DNA of 64,000 nucleotides from Saprospiraceae bacterium. GTDB taxonomy: Bacteria; Bacteroidota; Bacteroidia; Chitinophagales; Saprospiraceae. The notes under the pieces were generated by a model. That model was not told the origin of the DNA. It did no database searches and saw only the letters and a list, made by a program, of their open reading frames with translations. The translations under genes were made by a program, and so were the position numbers. Below are positions 19,200 through 28,450 of this stretch, piece after piece (the first letter of the stretch is position 1; each line of letters starts with the position of its first letter). The stretch lies in NCBI GenBank assembly GCA_028285545.1, contig JANQPA010000080.1, positions 1-64,000 on the forward strand, given 5' to 3'.

Positions 19200-20684
19200 C
19201 TACCAATCAAGGGCCTTTTTGTTTTTTTGTTTTGCCAAATTCCAGGATTTCCAACTTTGTTTAGACCACCTATTACCCATTTGGAGCCGGCGGATTTTCA
19301 TCTTATCATCATAAGTCTGTTCGGAAATGCTATAATGTGGCTGCTTTTTGCTTAGGATAAATTCCTTATGTTCTAGAAGTATATAAGTGTTTTTATCTGA
19401 AACATTGTGAAAGAGAAAATGAAGATCTAATTGCTCATTTTTTGCATGGAAAATGTTAAAACGAGTCATAATGAGGTCCCAGTTAAAACTAGAAATGAGA
19501 ATTAAGCAGAGGTATAAATTTAGGGCATTGACCACCAATAAATAATAAATACTCCGTTTTTTAGCTATTTTAAAATAGATGCTTATCAAACCGATAATAA
19601 CCATAAATAAGAAAAAGGCCAGCCATAAACGGTAATAAGCCATACCATAATTAAGGATGTATTGAATGTCCTGGAAAAAGGTCAACAAAGCAAGAATCCC
19701 ATTTTGTCCCAGCCAGGTATAGGCTAAAACTTTCAACAGTTGGTTGTTGGGATAGAAATTGAGGTTTCGTCGAAAGAAAAACAACAAAAGCCCCATCGCC
19801 ATAATTATGCTAAAAATTAATAATTCGGTCGAGGCATGTAGACTTTTACTTAAATGCTTGGCTTGTAATCCATTGGAATGAAATAAAAGTGTCGTTAAAT
19901 GACTAAAGTTTACAATCAGCAGTAATCCGTTTAAAATGCTGATGCAAATCATCGCCATTAGATATTCTTTTTTTAGCCCTAAAAAGCTAAATGAATAAGG
20001 ATACCATTGTTTCTTTTTTCTGCGCCTCAGATTAATCCTGAATTGTTGATCTCTTCTGAGTAAAAAATGGCCCAAGTTATTTTCCCAAACAATAGCCACA
20101 CAAATGAAACTTCCTAGTACAAATAACCAAAAAGCAGGCCCAGGAAACTTCCATTCGAAAAATTGACCAAGCCAATTGGTGAATCGATCTGAAATGTTGC
20201 CAAAACTTGGAACGGCAACATAATAAATCATAAAAAATACGAATACGATGGCCATTGGAAGAACAATTATTTGACCCCACTTGATAAAGTTTTTCCCTCC
20301 TCCTTTTGTATAGGTGCTCATTTTTTGGAAAAAATTTATTGGAGCAGATAATAAACTGCCAATACCCAATAAAAAGCCATACCAAAGGAACCGCAAAGTC
20401 CTTTGCTGGATTATGCCAATCATTAAAATGAAAGAAGCAATAAAAATGGTTTTTGACAAAATTGAGTTATGCCAGACCACTAGAATAGACAAAATAAATG
20501 TACCACCTATTACCAATTGTAAACGTGGATTTTGAAAGGATTCTGGGTCCAAAAAATAGGTAATGCCGATGATAATTGAAGTGAAAATTAAGGTGTTGAT
20601 CCCCATAATTTCACTGGAAAATAAAAAAATCGTCATTAAGCCTGTTGCAATTACCAATATACTTTTGATCAATTCAGTTTTCAT
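19200..20684 (-). CDS. Polytopic membrane protein, DUF4173-like
   Basis: A 494-residue integral membrane protein with about eleven hydrophobic segments in the first ~400 residues and a soluble, charged C-terminus (residues ~405-494). The helix pattern and the motif GLKKEYLMAMICISILNGLL suggest the DUF4153/DUF4173 group, but this is from memory of the family. Its start overlaps by 11 bp the end of the DUF1361 gene upstream on the same strand, so the two are translationally linked and probably share the operator at 21376. Confidence 0.65.
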   Translation of the reverse strand: MKTELIKSILVIATGLMTIFLFSSEIMGINTLIFTSIIIGITYFLDPESFQNPRLQLVIGGTFILSILVVWHNSILSKTIFIASFILMIGIIQQRTLRFLWYGFLLGIGSLLSAPINFFQKMSTYTKGGGKNFIKWGQIIVLPMAIVFVFFMIYYVAVPSFGNISDRFTNWLGQFFEWKFPGPAFWLFVLGSFICVAIVWENNLGHFLLRRDQQFRINLRRRKKKQWYPYSFSFLGLKKEYLMAMICISILNGLLLIVNFSHLTTLLFHSNGLQAKHLSKSLHASTELLIFSIIMAMGLLLFFFRRNLNFYPNNQLLKVLAYTWLGQNGILALLTFFQDIQYILNYGMAYYRLWLAFFLFMVIIGLISIYFKIAKKRSIYYLLVVNALNLYLCLILISSFNWDLIMTRFNIFHAKNEQLDLHFLFHNVSDKNTYILLEHKEFILSKKQPHYSISEQTYDDKMKIRRLQMGNRWSKQSWKSWNLAKQKNKKALDW

Positions 20685-21375
20685 TGTTTTGAAGCATTTT
20701 AAAGGGCGTATAAATAAGAAAGATGAATAGAGAAAGACCTGCTACCACACCAATACCAGTACTTAATAATTCTGTATCTGTGAATAGTTGGAAAAGATCA
20801 GCAAGGAGTAACTCAGGTTGAGTAAATACTTCCCAACTGTTCCACCTCAGATAGCGGCCCAGAAATACACCTAAGCTGGCCAATGGAATTAAGGTTATGG
20901 CTAAAAAACGATCATAACTTTTTCCAAATCTGTTTTGTATCCAATTTTGAAGCTGAAAAAGAGAAAATAGACCTAGGAGCAAACCTGTCCATGCAAATGA
21001 CAATAAGAGCAATAAATCATACCAGAATGGAACCAATGGCCTTGGTTTTAAATGAACAAGGTCTGTTAAGAGGTAGGGGGCGTTTGGAAAAAACAAAAGC
21101 CAAATAATTAAAATGAAACCAATGAGAAAAGTGCCAATTTTTCCTCTGACTTGGTCAAAGAAAGGGAGGGACTTGGTGAGCAAATAGGGAACCCAGGCAA
21201 GAAATAAATTCCAAATCAGGAAAATAAAATTGCTGCCTTTATAATTCATAAGTCCCTCAATACTGGCTATGTCTAGCTGTAAATTCTGCCAATAAAATAT
21301 TCTGATGCACAATAGCAATAGGCATGATGCAGAGGCCGCTATTAAAAAGTGAAAGTCTGATTTCTTGTTTAACAT
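20674..21375 (-). CDS. DUF1361 membrane protein
   Basis: A 233-residue protein with six or seven transmembrane helices and DUF1361 signatures: NLFLAWVPYLLT, LLFFPNAPYLLTDLVHLK and GRYLRWNSWEVF. The function of DUF1361 is unknown. First gene of a two-gene unit with the DUF4173-like gene. A palindrome lies directly upstream of the start codon. Confidence 0.85.
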   Translation of the reverse strand: MLNKKSDFHFLIAASASCLLLLCIRIFYWQNLQLDIASIEGLMNYKGSNFIFLIWNLFLAWVPYLLTKSLPFFDQVRGKIGTFLIGFILIIWLLFFPNAPYLLTDLVHLKPRPLVPFWYDLLLLLSFAWTGLLLGLFSLFQLQNWIQNRFGKSYDRFLAITLIPLASLGVFLGRYLRWNSWEVFTQPELLLADLFQLFTDTELLSTGIGVVAGLSLFIFLIYTPFKMLQNNEN

Positions 21376-21397
21376 AAAGTACTTTGAATTTCAAAGT
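21376..21397. promoter_or_regulatory. Putative operator with palindrome CTTTGAATTTCAAAG
   Basis: A 22-bp element, identical in all but two positions to the one at 22556-22577, sits immediately upstream of the DUF1361 start codon. The core palindrome is 21382-21396. A winged-helix regulator is encoded next to it and is the obvious candidate to bind it. Confidence 0.6.
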
Positions 21398-21412
21398 TAG
21401 TAGATAAAAAAA

Positions 21413-21769
21413 TTATTTTGTACTGTTTATCAATTTTTCAAGTGCATCCAGGTGTTCACTAAATGCTTTTTTTCCAAGCTTGGTTGCTCTATAGGAAGTA
21501 TTAGGTTTTCGGCCAATGAATTGTTTGCGGACTTCAATGTATTCTGCTTTCTCCAAAGCTTTAATGTGGCTCGCCAAGCGGCCATCTGTTAATTCCAATT
21601 TGTCCTTCAATTGATTAAAATCTACCCAATCATTCACCATCAGGATGGACATGATCCCCAGACGGACCATATTGTCAAATTGTTTATTTAATCCTGTGAT
21701 GATTTTTTTCATGTATTCAGTGTTCAAGTTAGCAAGTTTGTAGGAGTTTAGGTTATTATCTATAGGCAC
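21413..21769 (-). CDS. Winged-helix transcriptional regulator
   Basis: 118 residues as drawn. Met20 (at 21712) is a likely alternative start, because family members of about 100 residues begin at the equivalent of MKKIITGLNKQFDNMVRLGI. The winged helix reads VDFNQLKDKLELTDGRLASHIKALEKAEYIE, then the wing FIGRKPNTSYRATKLGKKAF. This is the HTH_34/ArsR-like regulator commonly paired with small membrane-protein genes in Bacteroidota. It lies between two operons that both carry the CTTTGAATT palindrome. Confidence 0.85.
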   Translation of the reverse strand: MPIDNNLNSYKLANLNTEYMKKIITGLNKQFDNMVRLGIMSILMVNDWVDFNQLKDKLELTDGRLASHIKALEKAEYIEVRKQFIGRKPNTSYRATKLGKKAFSEHLDALEKLINSTK

Positions 21770-21886
21770 AAGTTTTATTTATGAACGACTTAAACAGTGA
21801 AAGTCAATAACAGTCAGTGTGCGAAGTCAGTGTCAAAAAAATTCATGAATAGACTATGCCTTGCGCTTAGGACGGTTTGCAACCAT

Positions 21887-22552
21887 TTAACGTTTAGGGC
21901 GGTTTGCAACCGCCCGCTCATACTTCACATACATAACACTACCATACAATATATGCAAAACTCCAAAACCAAAAGCCCATAATTCCAGCCCATTGCCCAG
22001 GAAAAACATCCCAATTAATCCCAAGCTTATCTCACAAAGACCAAGGTAGCGAATTTCTGTTAAGGTATATTTACTAGCATTTAATAAAGCTAGCCCGTAG
22101 AAGATGAGTGTAGCAGGAGCAACGAAACCGAGGAAACCATGATACAAAAGAGCGAGACAGAAAATACCACCTGTAATGAGTGGCAACATTAAGTTTATTA
22201 ATAGCCGTTTTGTTAATGGATCCCATATAGCCTGATTGTTTTTACGAGCCTTGCGAGTGGTAAAAAAAATGCCACTGGAGATGGCCAGAATTAGAACAAT
22301 GATACCGTCGAGCAATATAAATTCCATGAAATTGAGTCCCCATATTCCATCCTCACTAGCTTGATGATAATATAATCGTTTACTATTAAAGGGGGCAAGA
22401 CCTGTATACAGATAGACCCCAGCTGCACCAAGTAAGGCAAATATACCTGCTGAAATGCCTGATAAGCCGCTTAATGAAATAAACCTGGAAGATTTTTCCA
22501 TCAGAGACCTGATTTGCTCCAGTGCTTCTAATTGCTGATGTGCCTTTGTCAT
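21887..22552 (-). CDS. Integral membrane protein of unknown function
   Basis: A 221-residue protein with a short cytosolic helix (EALEQIRSLMEKSSRFISLSG) and about six transmembrane helices. It belongs to a group usually encoded directly upstream of a winged-helix regulator in Bacteroidota, as here (118 bp away). No catalytic motif is seen. A palindromic element is immediately upstream of the start. An inverted repeat GGCGGTTTGCAACCGCC overlaps its 3' end near 21898. Confidence 0.7.
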   Translation of the reverse strand: MTKAHQQLEALEQIRSLMEKSSRFISLSGLSGISAGIFALLGAAGVYLYTGLAPFNSKRLYYHQASEDGIWGLNFMEFILLDGIIVLILAISSGIFFTTRKARKNNQAIWDPLTKRLLINLMLPLITGGIFCLALLYHGFLGFVAPATLIFYGLALLNASKYTLTEIRYLGLCEISLGLIGMFFLGNGLELWAFGFGVLHILYGSVMYVKYERAVANRPKR

Positions 22553-22555
22553 GTT

Positions 22556-22577
22556 AAAGTGCTTTGAATTGCAAAGT
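22556..22577. promoter_or_regulatory. Putative operator with palindrome CTTTGAATTGCAAAG
   Basis: The second copy of the 22-bp element, 3 bp upstream of the 221-residue membrane-protein start. It differs from the 21376 copy at two positions only. Confidence 0.6.
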
Positions 22578-22740
22578 AGATTAAATAATTCAAATTTGCA
22601 AGCCCTTCACGGAGATCTTAAGGATTCCTTTGTATTTTAGATGTAAGCCTTTGGGTACTTAAATCGCATGAATTGTACTAATTAACTAAAAGCACTTATT
22701 GTAGATCAACTTGAGTTTTAAAACTCCAAAACCTTATGAA

Positions 22741-25218
22741 ATGAATTTTATTAAACTAACAATATTTCTTTTGAGCTTATCTTTTTCTGTTCCCAGTATA
22801 GCTCAGCAGATTGGCCTGGAAACCCAATGGGATTTTAAAATAGGAAGCAACTCTGAATTTCCTATAAGATCAGGTGTTGAAATTGGTGACGGAGGAATAG
22901 TACTTACGGGTAGTACCACCTCGCGGTTTGCCATGAAAAAAGATGGTTGGATTGTCAAATTGGATGTCAAAGGAAATCAAGAATGGGAATACATTAATGG
23001 AGAGAAAGGAAATGATCAGTTTTATGAAATAATAAAGACTTCAGATAATGCCTATGTGGCCATTGGTCAAACTGAGGTGAACAGTGAAAAAAAGGGGTGG
23101 ATTTTAAAACTTGACGCGCAAGGGAATAAATTATGGGAAAAGTTTATTGGTTCTGGTATTAATAATAATCTTTTCCACATTATTGAAACTTCCGACGGAG
23201 GCTTTATCCTGATGGGACTCATTTATTTCATCAACAAAGAAAATTTAGACCCTTGGCTTGTTTCTATAAATAGGGAAGGAGAAATTCAGTGGGAAAAAAC
23301 CTTAGGAAGCAATGTTGATAACTATATTGGAAATTTTAAACAGCTGAATGATGGTACTTTTATTGCTTCTGGCTTTTCAGTGAATGCAGATAGAGAGCAA
23401 ACTGCCTTTTTATACCATTTTGACCGTAATGGTGGTATCCTTCAAGAAAAGAGGTTTCCGAATGAATTGGGAAGTCGATTCCATGATGTAGCGGTAGGAA
23501 CTAATGGTGATTTTTTGGCAATAGGAGTCATAAACAGCAACCAATCCAGGAATTCAAAAAGTTGGTTGGTCAGATTAGATGCTGAAATGAATACTCTTGA
23601 AGAAGCTCAGAATAGCCTTTCTGGCCTTAACAGACTCCAATTTATCCGATCTACCCCAAAAGGAGGTTATTTGCTCTTAGGATCCAAACAAAATAGCAAT
23701 AATGAAAAAGAAAATATTGCTATCGGATTAGACCGTCAGTTAAGCGCAGTTTGGTCCCAAAAAATTGATATTCCTGCTAATAGTAATTTAAGCAATGCCT
23801 TTTACCAGAGTCAGGAAGAAATCATTTTAACAGGACAGATTAATTCCAGTAGTGATCCTGCAAATGCCTACCAAGGCTGGGCAAAACAGTTGAGGCTTAT
23901 AACTCCTCAAATGAAAGTCAAGCAGTTTGTCTATCAAAAAATTGAGGAATGGAAGCAAAAGAGTGAATTTGAAAAAACCGAAGAATTTTTGGCTAGGGTA
24001 ACAGCTGAAAACCGCTTAAAGAAGGCAAAAGAATTTGAAAGGATTGTTTTAAATAATTTGAAAAATGAGTTGAGAGGAAAGATTAGAGCGGAAGATTTCC
24101 AGATAGGAAATTACGATGCCGATAATGAAACTTTTTTGTTGTATTACCTCGGTAATAAATTCATTGTTGCAGTACCAAATGAAGAAGCACCTGTATTCAA
24201 AGGGATTTTTGACCAGGCTTTATTTGGAAATGTGGATTACATCCTTAATGGTGAGTATCTTCGAATTAGTCACTTTGAAATTCAGCATCCCAGCCTTTCC
24301 AGGACCTATTCCTGGGATTATACTACTGATTATCCATATGAACCCACAGAAATCAGATATAATTTTGGAGGACTTCCTAGCTTGGCTTCCAAGAATGACC
24401 CAGGCTCATCAAGAACTAAAAGAATCGCTGTGGACACAGATATTCCCCTTACCTCTAAGCAAAAACCAAATACTTATGCTTTGATCATTGGCAATGAGGA
24501 TTATCGCTCCTACCAGCCCAATTTAAATTTTGAGGCCAATGTCCAGTTTGCAGTCAATGATGCAAAAATATTTAAAGAGTATTGTATTAAAACACTGGGC
24601 GTGCCTGCTAGAAACACCACCTTATTAACCAATGCTACCCTGGCCCAAATGACGACTGCTATTGATCGTCTAATCAAATTGGCCGAGGTTAGTAATGGGC
24701 AGGCAGAACTTATTTTCTATTATGCAGGACATGGCTTTCCTGATCAACAAACCAAGGAAGCCTATATCATGCCTGTAGATGTGAGTGGTTCCAATGTTCA
24801 GATAGCTATAAAATTAAGAGATCTGTATGCTAAGCTTGCTCAGTTTCCTACCCAAAGAGTCTCCGTATTTTTGGATGCCTGCTTTAGTGGAGCGGGTAGG
24901 GGAGCAGGGCTACTGGCTTCCAGAGGGGTCCGCATACGCCCTAAAAATGATTTAGTCAAAGGAAATATGGTAGTTTTTACCTCCAGCTCAGGAGAAGAAA
25001 GCTCTGGCCCTTACTCTGATAAACAGCATGGTTTGTTTACCTATTTTTTATTGGAAAAAATAAAAACCAGTCAGGGAAATATTACTTATGCAGAATTGGC
25101 AGATTATCTCAGTGCTACAGTCCCCAAAGAATCTATCCTAATCAATAATCAACGGCAAAATCCCAGTGTATTATTTGGTAATGCGGTGAAAGGAGAGTGG
25201 AGAAAATGGGAGCTTTGA
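22741..25218 (+). CDS. Secreted caspase-like (C14) protease with beta-propeller-like N-terminus
   Basis: 825 residues from ATG 22741, chosen because the signal peptide begins there (cleavage near SIAQQ). Residues ~25-390 contain repeated segments (GGIVLTGST, KDGWIVKLDVKGNQEWE, KKGWILKLDAQGNKLWE) typical of beta-propeller surface proteins. A charged coiled region follows (~400-450). The caspase-fold peptidase has catalytic His664 in YYAGHGF and Cys714 in LDACFSG. Export means its targets are likely envelope or secreted proteins. Bacterial caspase homologues cleave after basic residues or take part in cell death; which applies here is unknown. A hairpin terminator follows. Confidence 0.88.
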   Translation: MNFIKLTIFLLSLSFSVPSIAQQIGLETQWDFKIGSNSEFPIRSGVEIGDGGIVLTGSTTSRFAMKKDGWIVKLDVKGNQEWEYINGEKGNDQFYEIIKTSDNAYVAIGQTEVNSEKKGWILKLDAQGNKLWEKFIGSGINNNLFHIIETSDGGFILMGLIYFINKENLDPWLVSINREGEIQWEKTLGSNVDNYIGNFKQLNDGTFIASGFSVNADREQTAFLYHFDRNGGILQEKRFPNELGSRFHDVAVGTNGDFLAIGVINSNQSRNSKSWLVRLDAEMNTLEEAQNSLSGLNRLQFIRSTPKGGYLLLGSKQNSNNEKENIAIGLDRQLSAVWSQKIDIPANSNLSNAFYQSQEEIILTGQINSSSDPANAYQGWAKQLRLITPQMKVKQFVYQKIEEWKQKSEFEKTEEFLARVTAENRLKKAKEFERIVLNNLKNELRGKIRAEDFQIGNYDADNETFLLYYLGNKFIVAVPNEEAPVFKGIFDQALFGNVDYILNGEYLRISHFEIQHPSLSRTYSWDYTTDYPYEPTEIRYNFGGLPSLASKNDPGSSRTKRIAVDTDIPLTSKQKPNTYALIIGNEDYRSYQPNLNFEANVQFAVNDAKIFKEYCIKTLGVPARNTTLLTNATLAQMTTAIDRLIKLAEVSNGQAELIFYYAGHGFPDQQTKEAYIMPVDVSGSNVQIAIKLRDLYAKLAQFPTQRVSVFLDACFSGAGRGAGLLASRGVRIRPKNDLVKGNMVVFTSSSGEESSGPYSDKQHGLFTYFLLEKIKTSQGNITYAELADYLSATVPKESILINNQRQNPSVLFGNAVKGEWRKWEL

Positions 25219-25228
25219 GGAAATAAAA

Positions 25229-25262
25229 AAGAGCGAAGGACTTAGCTTCGCTCTTGTAAGAA
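25229..25262 (+). terminator. Intrinsic terminator after caspase gene
   Basis: A 10-bp stem AAGAGCGAAG / CTTCGCTCTT (25229-25238 with 25246-25255), loop of 7, 10 bp after the stop codon. No strong T-run follows. Confidence 0.65.
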
Positions 25263-25824
25263 ATCACCCGACTGTTATTATGAAGGATCTATAACAATAT
25301 ATCCTTAAAAAATGAAAACAAATAATCAAAAATTAACCATTTAACCAAAAATCAATAACACAAATCATTCTTCTTAAAAAATGCTAAACTGTGTTAAGGA
25401 ATTCTTAATTATAGGACTAATATAAAGGTATTTTAACAATTAAACATAATATTTCTTCAAAAAATTTTTCGATAGACATATATATTTCATCTACGAACAA
25501 TCTCCAATTTATGTTTCGCTAGGCTTCACTTTATTGAGTTTTTTGTTTATTTACTTAGTAAGTGTTTGATTAACAGTATCTTAAAGCTGTAGGTTTTTTT
25601 AAACCTATTGTGAACAGTATGTGATTTAACTTCCATTTTAAAGCAAAAATATTTTTTCAGAAAGAGTTAAAAATTTTTTTCTGAAACAAATTAACCTGGT
25701 TAATTAAGTTGAATATGCAAATATTGTCTTTTGAACTTTTGCAAATGCAACTTAATTCCTAGACTTGGGAATATTATTTTGTGCAAAAATGTTGGAAATT
25801 AGATAATATTAATTCCTGCTTAAA
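25256..25824. other. AT-rich intergenic region
   Basis: About 570 bp without a convincing gene. It is very AT-rich, with many poly-T/poly-A tracts, and a TTAACCTGGTTAA palindrome at 25692-25704 that may be an operator for the downstream WYL regulator. No RNA gene was recognised. Confidence 0.5.
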
Positions 25825-26502
25825 ATGAAAAGACTTGAACGATTGACTGCTCTTCTTTCCTTTCTACAATCAAAAAGATACACTCCACTTGTTGCCATAA
25901 CACAAAAATTTCAAATTAGTGAAAGGACAGTGTTTAGAGACATCAGAACCCTGGAAGAAGCAGGAGTGCCAATTTCTTTTGAAAAGGGGAAGGGATATTT
26001 TATCGTCGATCGATATTTTTTACCACCTCTTGCCTTTACCTTAGACGAGGCAAAATCGTTTATTTTCGTAGAGCAGTTGGCTAGAAAATATGTGGATCAA
26101 GAGACCTTTAGGCATTATGCAACAGCCTTAGAAAAAATAAAAAACAAACTTAGAGGAAAACAACTGGAAGATATTGAATCATTGGAGTCTAGGGTTGGAG
26201 CCTATATTCATCCAGAATATTCACCTAAATATTTGCATGTCTCCGAACAAGCTTGTGCTAAAAAACAAATCCTGCAATTAAGATACAAGGATATAAAGGG
26301 AGTAGAAAGCAATAGGAAAATCGAGCCCATTGGGATAACTTTTTACAGCCAAAGCTGGCATCTGATTGCTTATTGTCAACTTAGAGAAGACTATCGCGAT
26401 TTTTCATTAAACAGAGTAATTGAATTAAGGCCTACAACAGAAACTTTTTTTCAAAATCATTTAACTTTATCAGAATACATCCAAAAACTAGAAAATTCCT
26501 AA
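25825..26502 (+). CDS. HTH/WYL-domain transcriptional regulator (YafY-like)
   Basis: 225 residues. The N-terminal HTH_11 (residues ~5-60: LLSFLQSKRYTPLVAI, FQISERTVFRDIRTLEEAGVPI) is followed by a WYL sensor domain (~140-220: ILQLRYKDIKGVESNRKIEPIG, WHLIAYCQLREDYRDFSLNRV). WYL proteins bind nucleic acid or nucleotide ligands and often regulate stress or defence genes. A palindrome TTAACCTGGTTAA lies ~120 bp upstream. The zinc-ribbon gene 65 bp downstream may be its target. Confidence 0.92.
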   Translation: MKRLERLTALLSFLQSKRYTPLVAITQKFQISERTVFRDIRTLEEAGVPISFEKGKGYFIVDRYFLPPLAFTLDEAKSFIFVEQLARKYVDQETFRHYATALEKIKNKLRGKQLEDIESLESRVGAYIHPEYSPKYLHVSEQACAKKQILQLRYKDIKGVESNRKIEPIGITFYSQSWHLIAYCQLREDYRDFSLNRVIELRPTTETFFQNHLTLSEYIQKLENS

Positions 26503-26567
26503 AGTGACTGACATAGGGTTGTCAGTGACCAAGAATAAATTTGTGTTGAAAAAGAAAATTAATTGAA

Positions 26568-26834
26568 ATGAAAAGCTACAAAAATTGTCAAAGCTGTGGT
26601 ATGCCAATGAAAAAAGATCCCAATGGTGGAGGCACTACTTCTAATGGTAAAAAAAGTACCATGTATTGCAGCTATTGCTACGAAGGAGGAGAGTTTAAAC
26701 AGGCAGATTGGACTGCTGCCCAAATGCAATCTTTTGTTAAAGGCAAACTGAAAGAGATGGGCTTCCCGGGCTTTGTGGCCGGATTTTTTACTAGAGGTAT
26801 ACCGAAATTAGAACGATGGAAAAAAGATTGGTGA
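26568..26834 (+). CDS. Small zinc-ribbon protein
   Basis: 88 residues. It has two Cys pairs, CQSCGMPM (residues 8-11) and CSYCYEGG (~36-39), as in the putative zinc-ribbon family PF12674, which is often encoded next to YafY/WYL regulators. The C-terminal half is helical. It overlaps the following gene by 19 bp, indicating coupled translation. The function is unknown. Confidence 0.8.
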   Translation: MKSYKNCQSCGMPMKKDPNGGGTTSNGKKSTMYCSYCYEGGEFKQADWTAAQMQSFVKGKLKEMGFPGFVAGFFTRGIPKLERWKKDW

Positions 26835-27463
26835 TTTTTAATCAGTTGGCATCCAACCAGGGAAGAAGGGACGAGAAACCTAATCAAGAATTGGCAAAGG
26901 CTATTTGCAAATCCGAAGATGCCGAAGCCATCCGGTTTCTAATTTCTTTTTTAAGTGAAAAAAGTAAAGCTGTACAGAATGATTCAATTAAGGTCCTCTA
27001 CGAAATTGGAGCTGAAAAACCAGGCCTAATTGCGAATTACCTGGAAGAATTTGTTGAACTACTTAAACATAAGAATAACCGACTCCAATGGGGAGGTATG
27101 GCCGCAATTGACTCTCTAGTCACTTTTAAAGCCAATGAGGTATATTCTTATATACCCCAGATCCTGGAGGCAGCTGAAAAGGGCTCAGTAATTACAAGAG
27201 ATGGAGCCGTTAATATTTTAATTAAGCTATCTGAGTTTACAGATTTTAAAAAAAATACCCTGCCCTTACTTTTAGAACAGCTGCTCTCTTGCCCAACCAA
27301 CCAACTTCCTATGTATGCCGAAAGAAGCATTGGGGTTTTTAATGGAAGTTCCAAACCAGCATTTTTGGATGTATTAAGTTCCCGCCTTCCTGAATTAGTA
27401 AAAGAAAGTAAGCGCAAACGGATTGAGAAAGTCATCTCTAAGTTAGTGAAGAGTGATGAGTGA
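26816..27463 (+). CDS. HEAT-repeat-like protein
   Basis: 215 residues predicted all-helical, with repeated helical pairs such as SKAVQNDSIKVLYEIGAEKP and NRLQWGGMAAIDSLVTFKA, typical of HEAT/armadillo scaffolds. No catalytic motif. It overlaps the zinc-ribbon gene and probably belongs to the WYL-regulated unit. The stop codon lies inside a GAGTGAT tandem repeat (27451-27475), so the last residues may vary between strains. Confidence 0.65.
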   Translation: MEKRLVIFNQLASNQGRRDEKPNQELAKAICKSEDAEAIRFLISFLSEKSKAVQNDSIKVLYEIGAEKPGLIANYLEEFVELLKHKNNRLQWGGMAAIDSLVTFKANEVYSYIPQILEAAEKGSVITRDGAVNILIKLSEFTDFKKNTLPLLLEQLLSCPTNQLPMYAERSIGVFNGSSKPAFLDVLSSRLPELVKESKRKRIEKVISKLVKSDE

Positions 27464-27475
27464 TGAGTGATGAGT
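27451..27475 (+). repeat. Tandem repeat of GAGTGAT overlapping a stop codon
   Basis: Three 7-bp units plus four bases span the stop codon (27461-27463) of the HEAT-like gene. Confidence 0.85.
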
Positions 27476-27536
27476 TAAGGGTAAGAAGGACTCTTTACAT
27501 ATAACTCATAACTTTTTTTATCTTGACAAAAAAAGT

Positions 27537-28019
27537 ATGAAAAACTCAATTTTATCCCTTATTTGCCTAATCTTTATTCTGACCCTTAGCAATTGTGTCA
27601 ATCAGCCTCAGGTAAAAGACAATGCTTTAGAAGTAACTTTTTTAAATTCTGAGGAAAGAGAAAAAATGGATTTGCCTTTTTCGGAGGCTGTAAGAGTTGG
27701 GAATATGCTCTACCTATCCGGACAATTGGGAGCAAAGCCTGGAGAAATGGGGGTAGTTGAAGGAGGTATCAAAGCAGAGACCAGACAAACCTTGGAAAAT
27801 ATTAAGGAGGCGATTGAACGATTTGGTGGTAGTATGGAGGACATCATAAAATGTACCATTTTTTTGGCTGATATCTCCGAATGGCCCGCCATGAACGAGG
27901 TATATGTGGAATATTTTAAAAAACCATATCCGGCCCGTAGTGCCGTTGCAGGAAGTGGCCTGGCTTTGAATGCCAGAGTTGAAATTGAATGTATTGCGGT
28001 ATTAAAAGACGATAAGTAA
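27537..28019 (+). CDS. RidA/YjgF family protein with lipoprotein signal
   Basis: 160 residues. An N-terminal lipoprotein-type signal (LTLSNC, Cys ~20) precedes a complete RidA domain: VRVGNMLYLSGQLGAKPG, TRQTLENIKEAIERFGGSM, ARSAVAGSGLALNARVEIE, where the Arg of ARSAV is the substrate-binding Arg of active RidA enamine/imine deaminases. Cytosolic RidA lacks a signal, so an envelope location is notable. It is convergent with a small DUF4177-like gene 7 bp away. Confidence 0.87.
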   Translation: MKNSILSLICLIFILTLSNCVNQPQVKDNALEVTFLNSEEREKMDLPFSEAVRVGNMLYLSGQLGAKPGEMGVVEGGIKAETRQTLENIKEAIERFGGSMEDIIKCTIFLADISEWPAMNEVYVEYFKKPYPARSAVAGSGLALNARVEIECIAVLKDDK

Positions 28020-28026
28020 TACTTGT

Positions 28027-28278
28027 TTAATCTTCTGAAATTTCCATTTTCTTAAAGGTCACCATGAACCCAAGGGTTTCATTATAAACCGTGCCTAAGG
28101 TAATGCTTGTGGTACCTGTAACGGGAACCATACTCACAAATTCAAAGCCCTGTTTCTGCTGGTCAACCAGAAGGGCTTCCAGCTCCCTGGAGGTAGTCAG
28201 GCCATCCAGGAAGCCTTTCCTTATCTTTTTTTTCTTCATAAAGGTAGATTCCAAGAAAATCACTTTGTAAGGATGCAT
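28027..28278 (-). CDS. Small DUF4177-like protein
   Basis: 83 residues. The opening YKVIFLEST, the helix LEALLVDQQKQGFEFVSMVPV and the closing strand LGFMVTFKK follow the DUF4177 pattern, with an insertion rich in Lys near residue 16. The function is unknown. Met14 could be an alternative start. Confidence 0.5.
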   Translation of the reverse strand: MHPYKVIFLESTFMKKKKIRKGFLDGLTTSRELEALLVDQQKQGFEFVSMVPVTGTTSITLGTVYNETLGFMVTFKKMEISED

Positions 28279-28450
28279 ATAATATAAGGTTGATGGTCTG
28301 AGGAAAATACAACTTTATTATTTTTTTCGAAAAAATCTGCCATTAATAAATCCACTTTGAGATTTTTCCCCGTAAGTATGATTGAATTTCAAATTTAGGC
28401 AAAGGTGCACCCTTGCATAACCTCAATTTTTTAACCTAAAATATCAGTCA

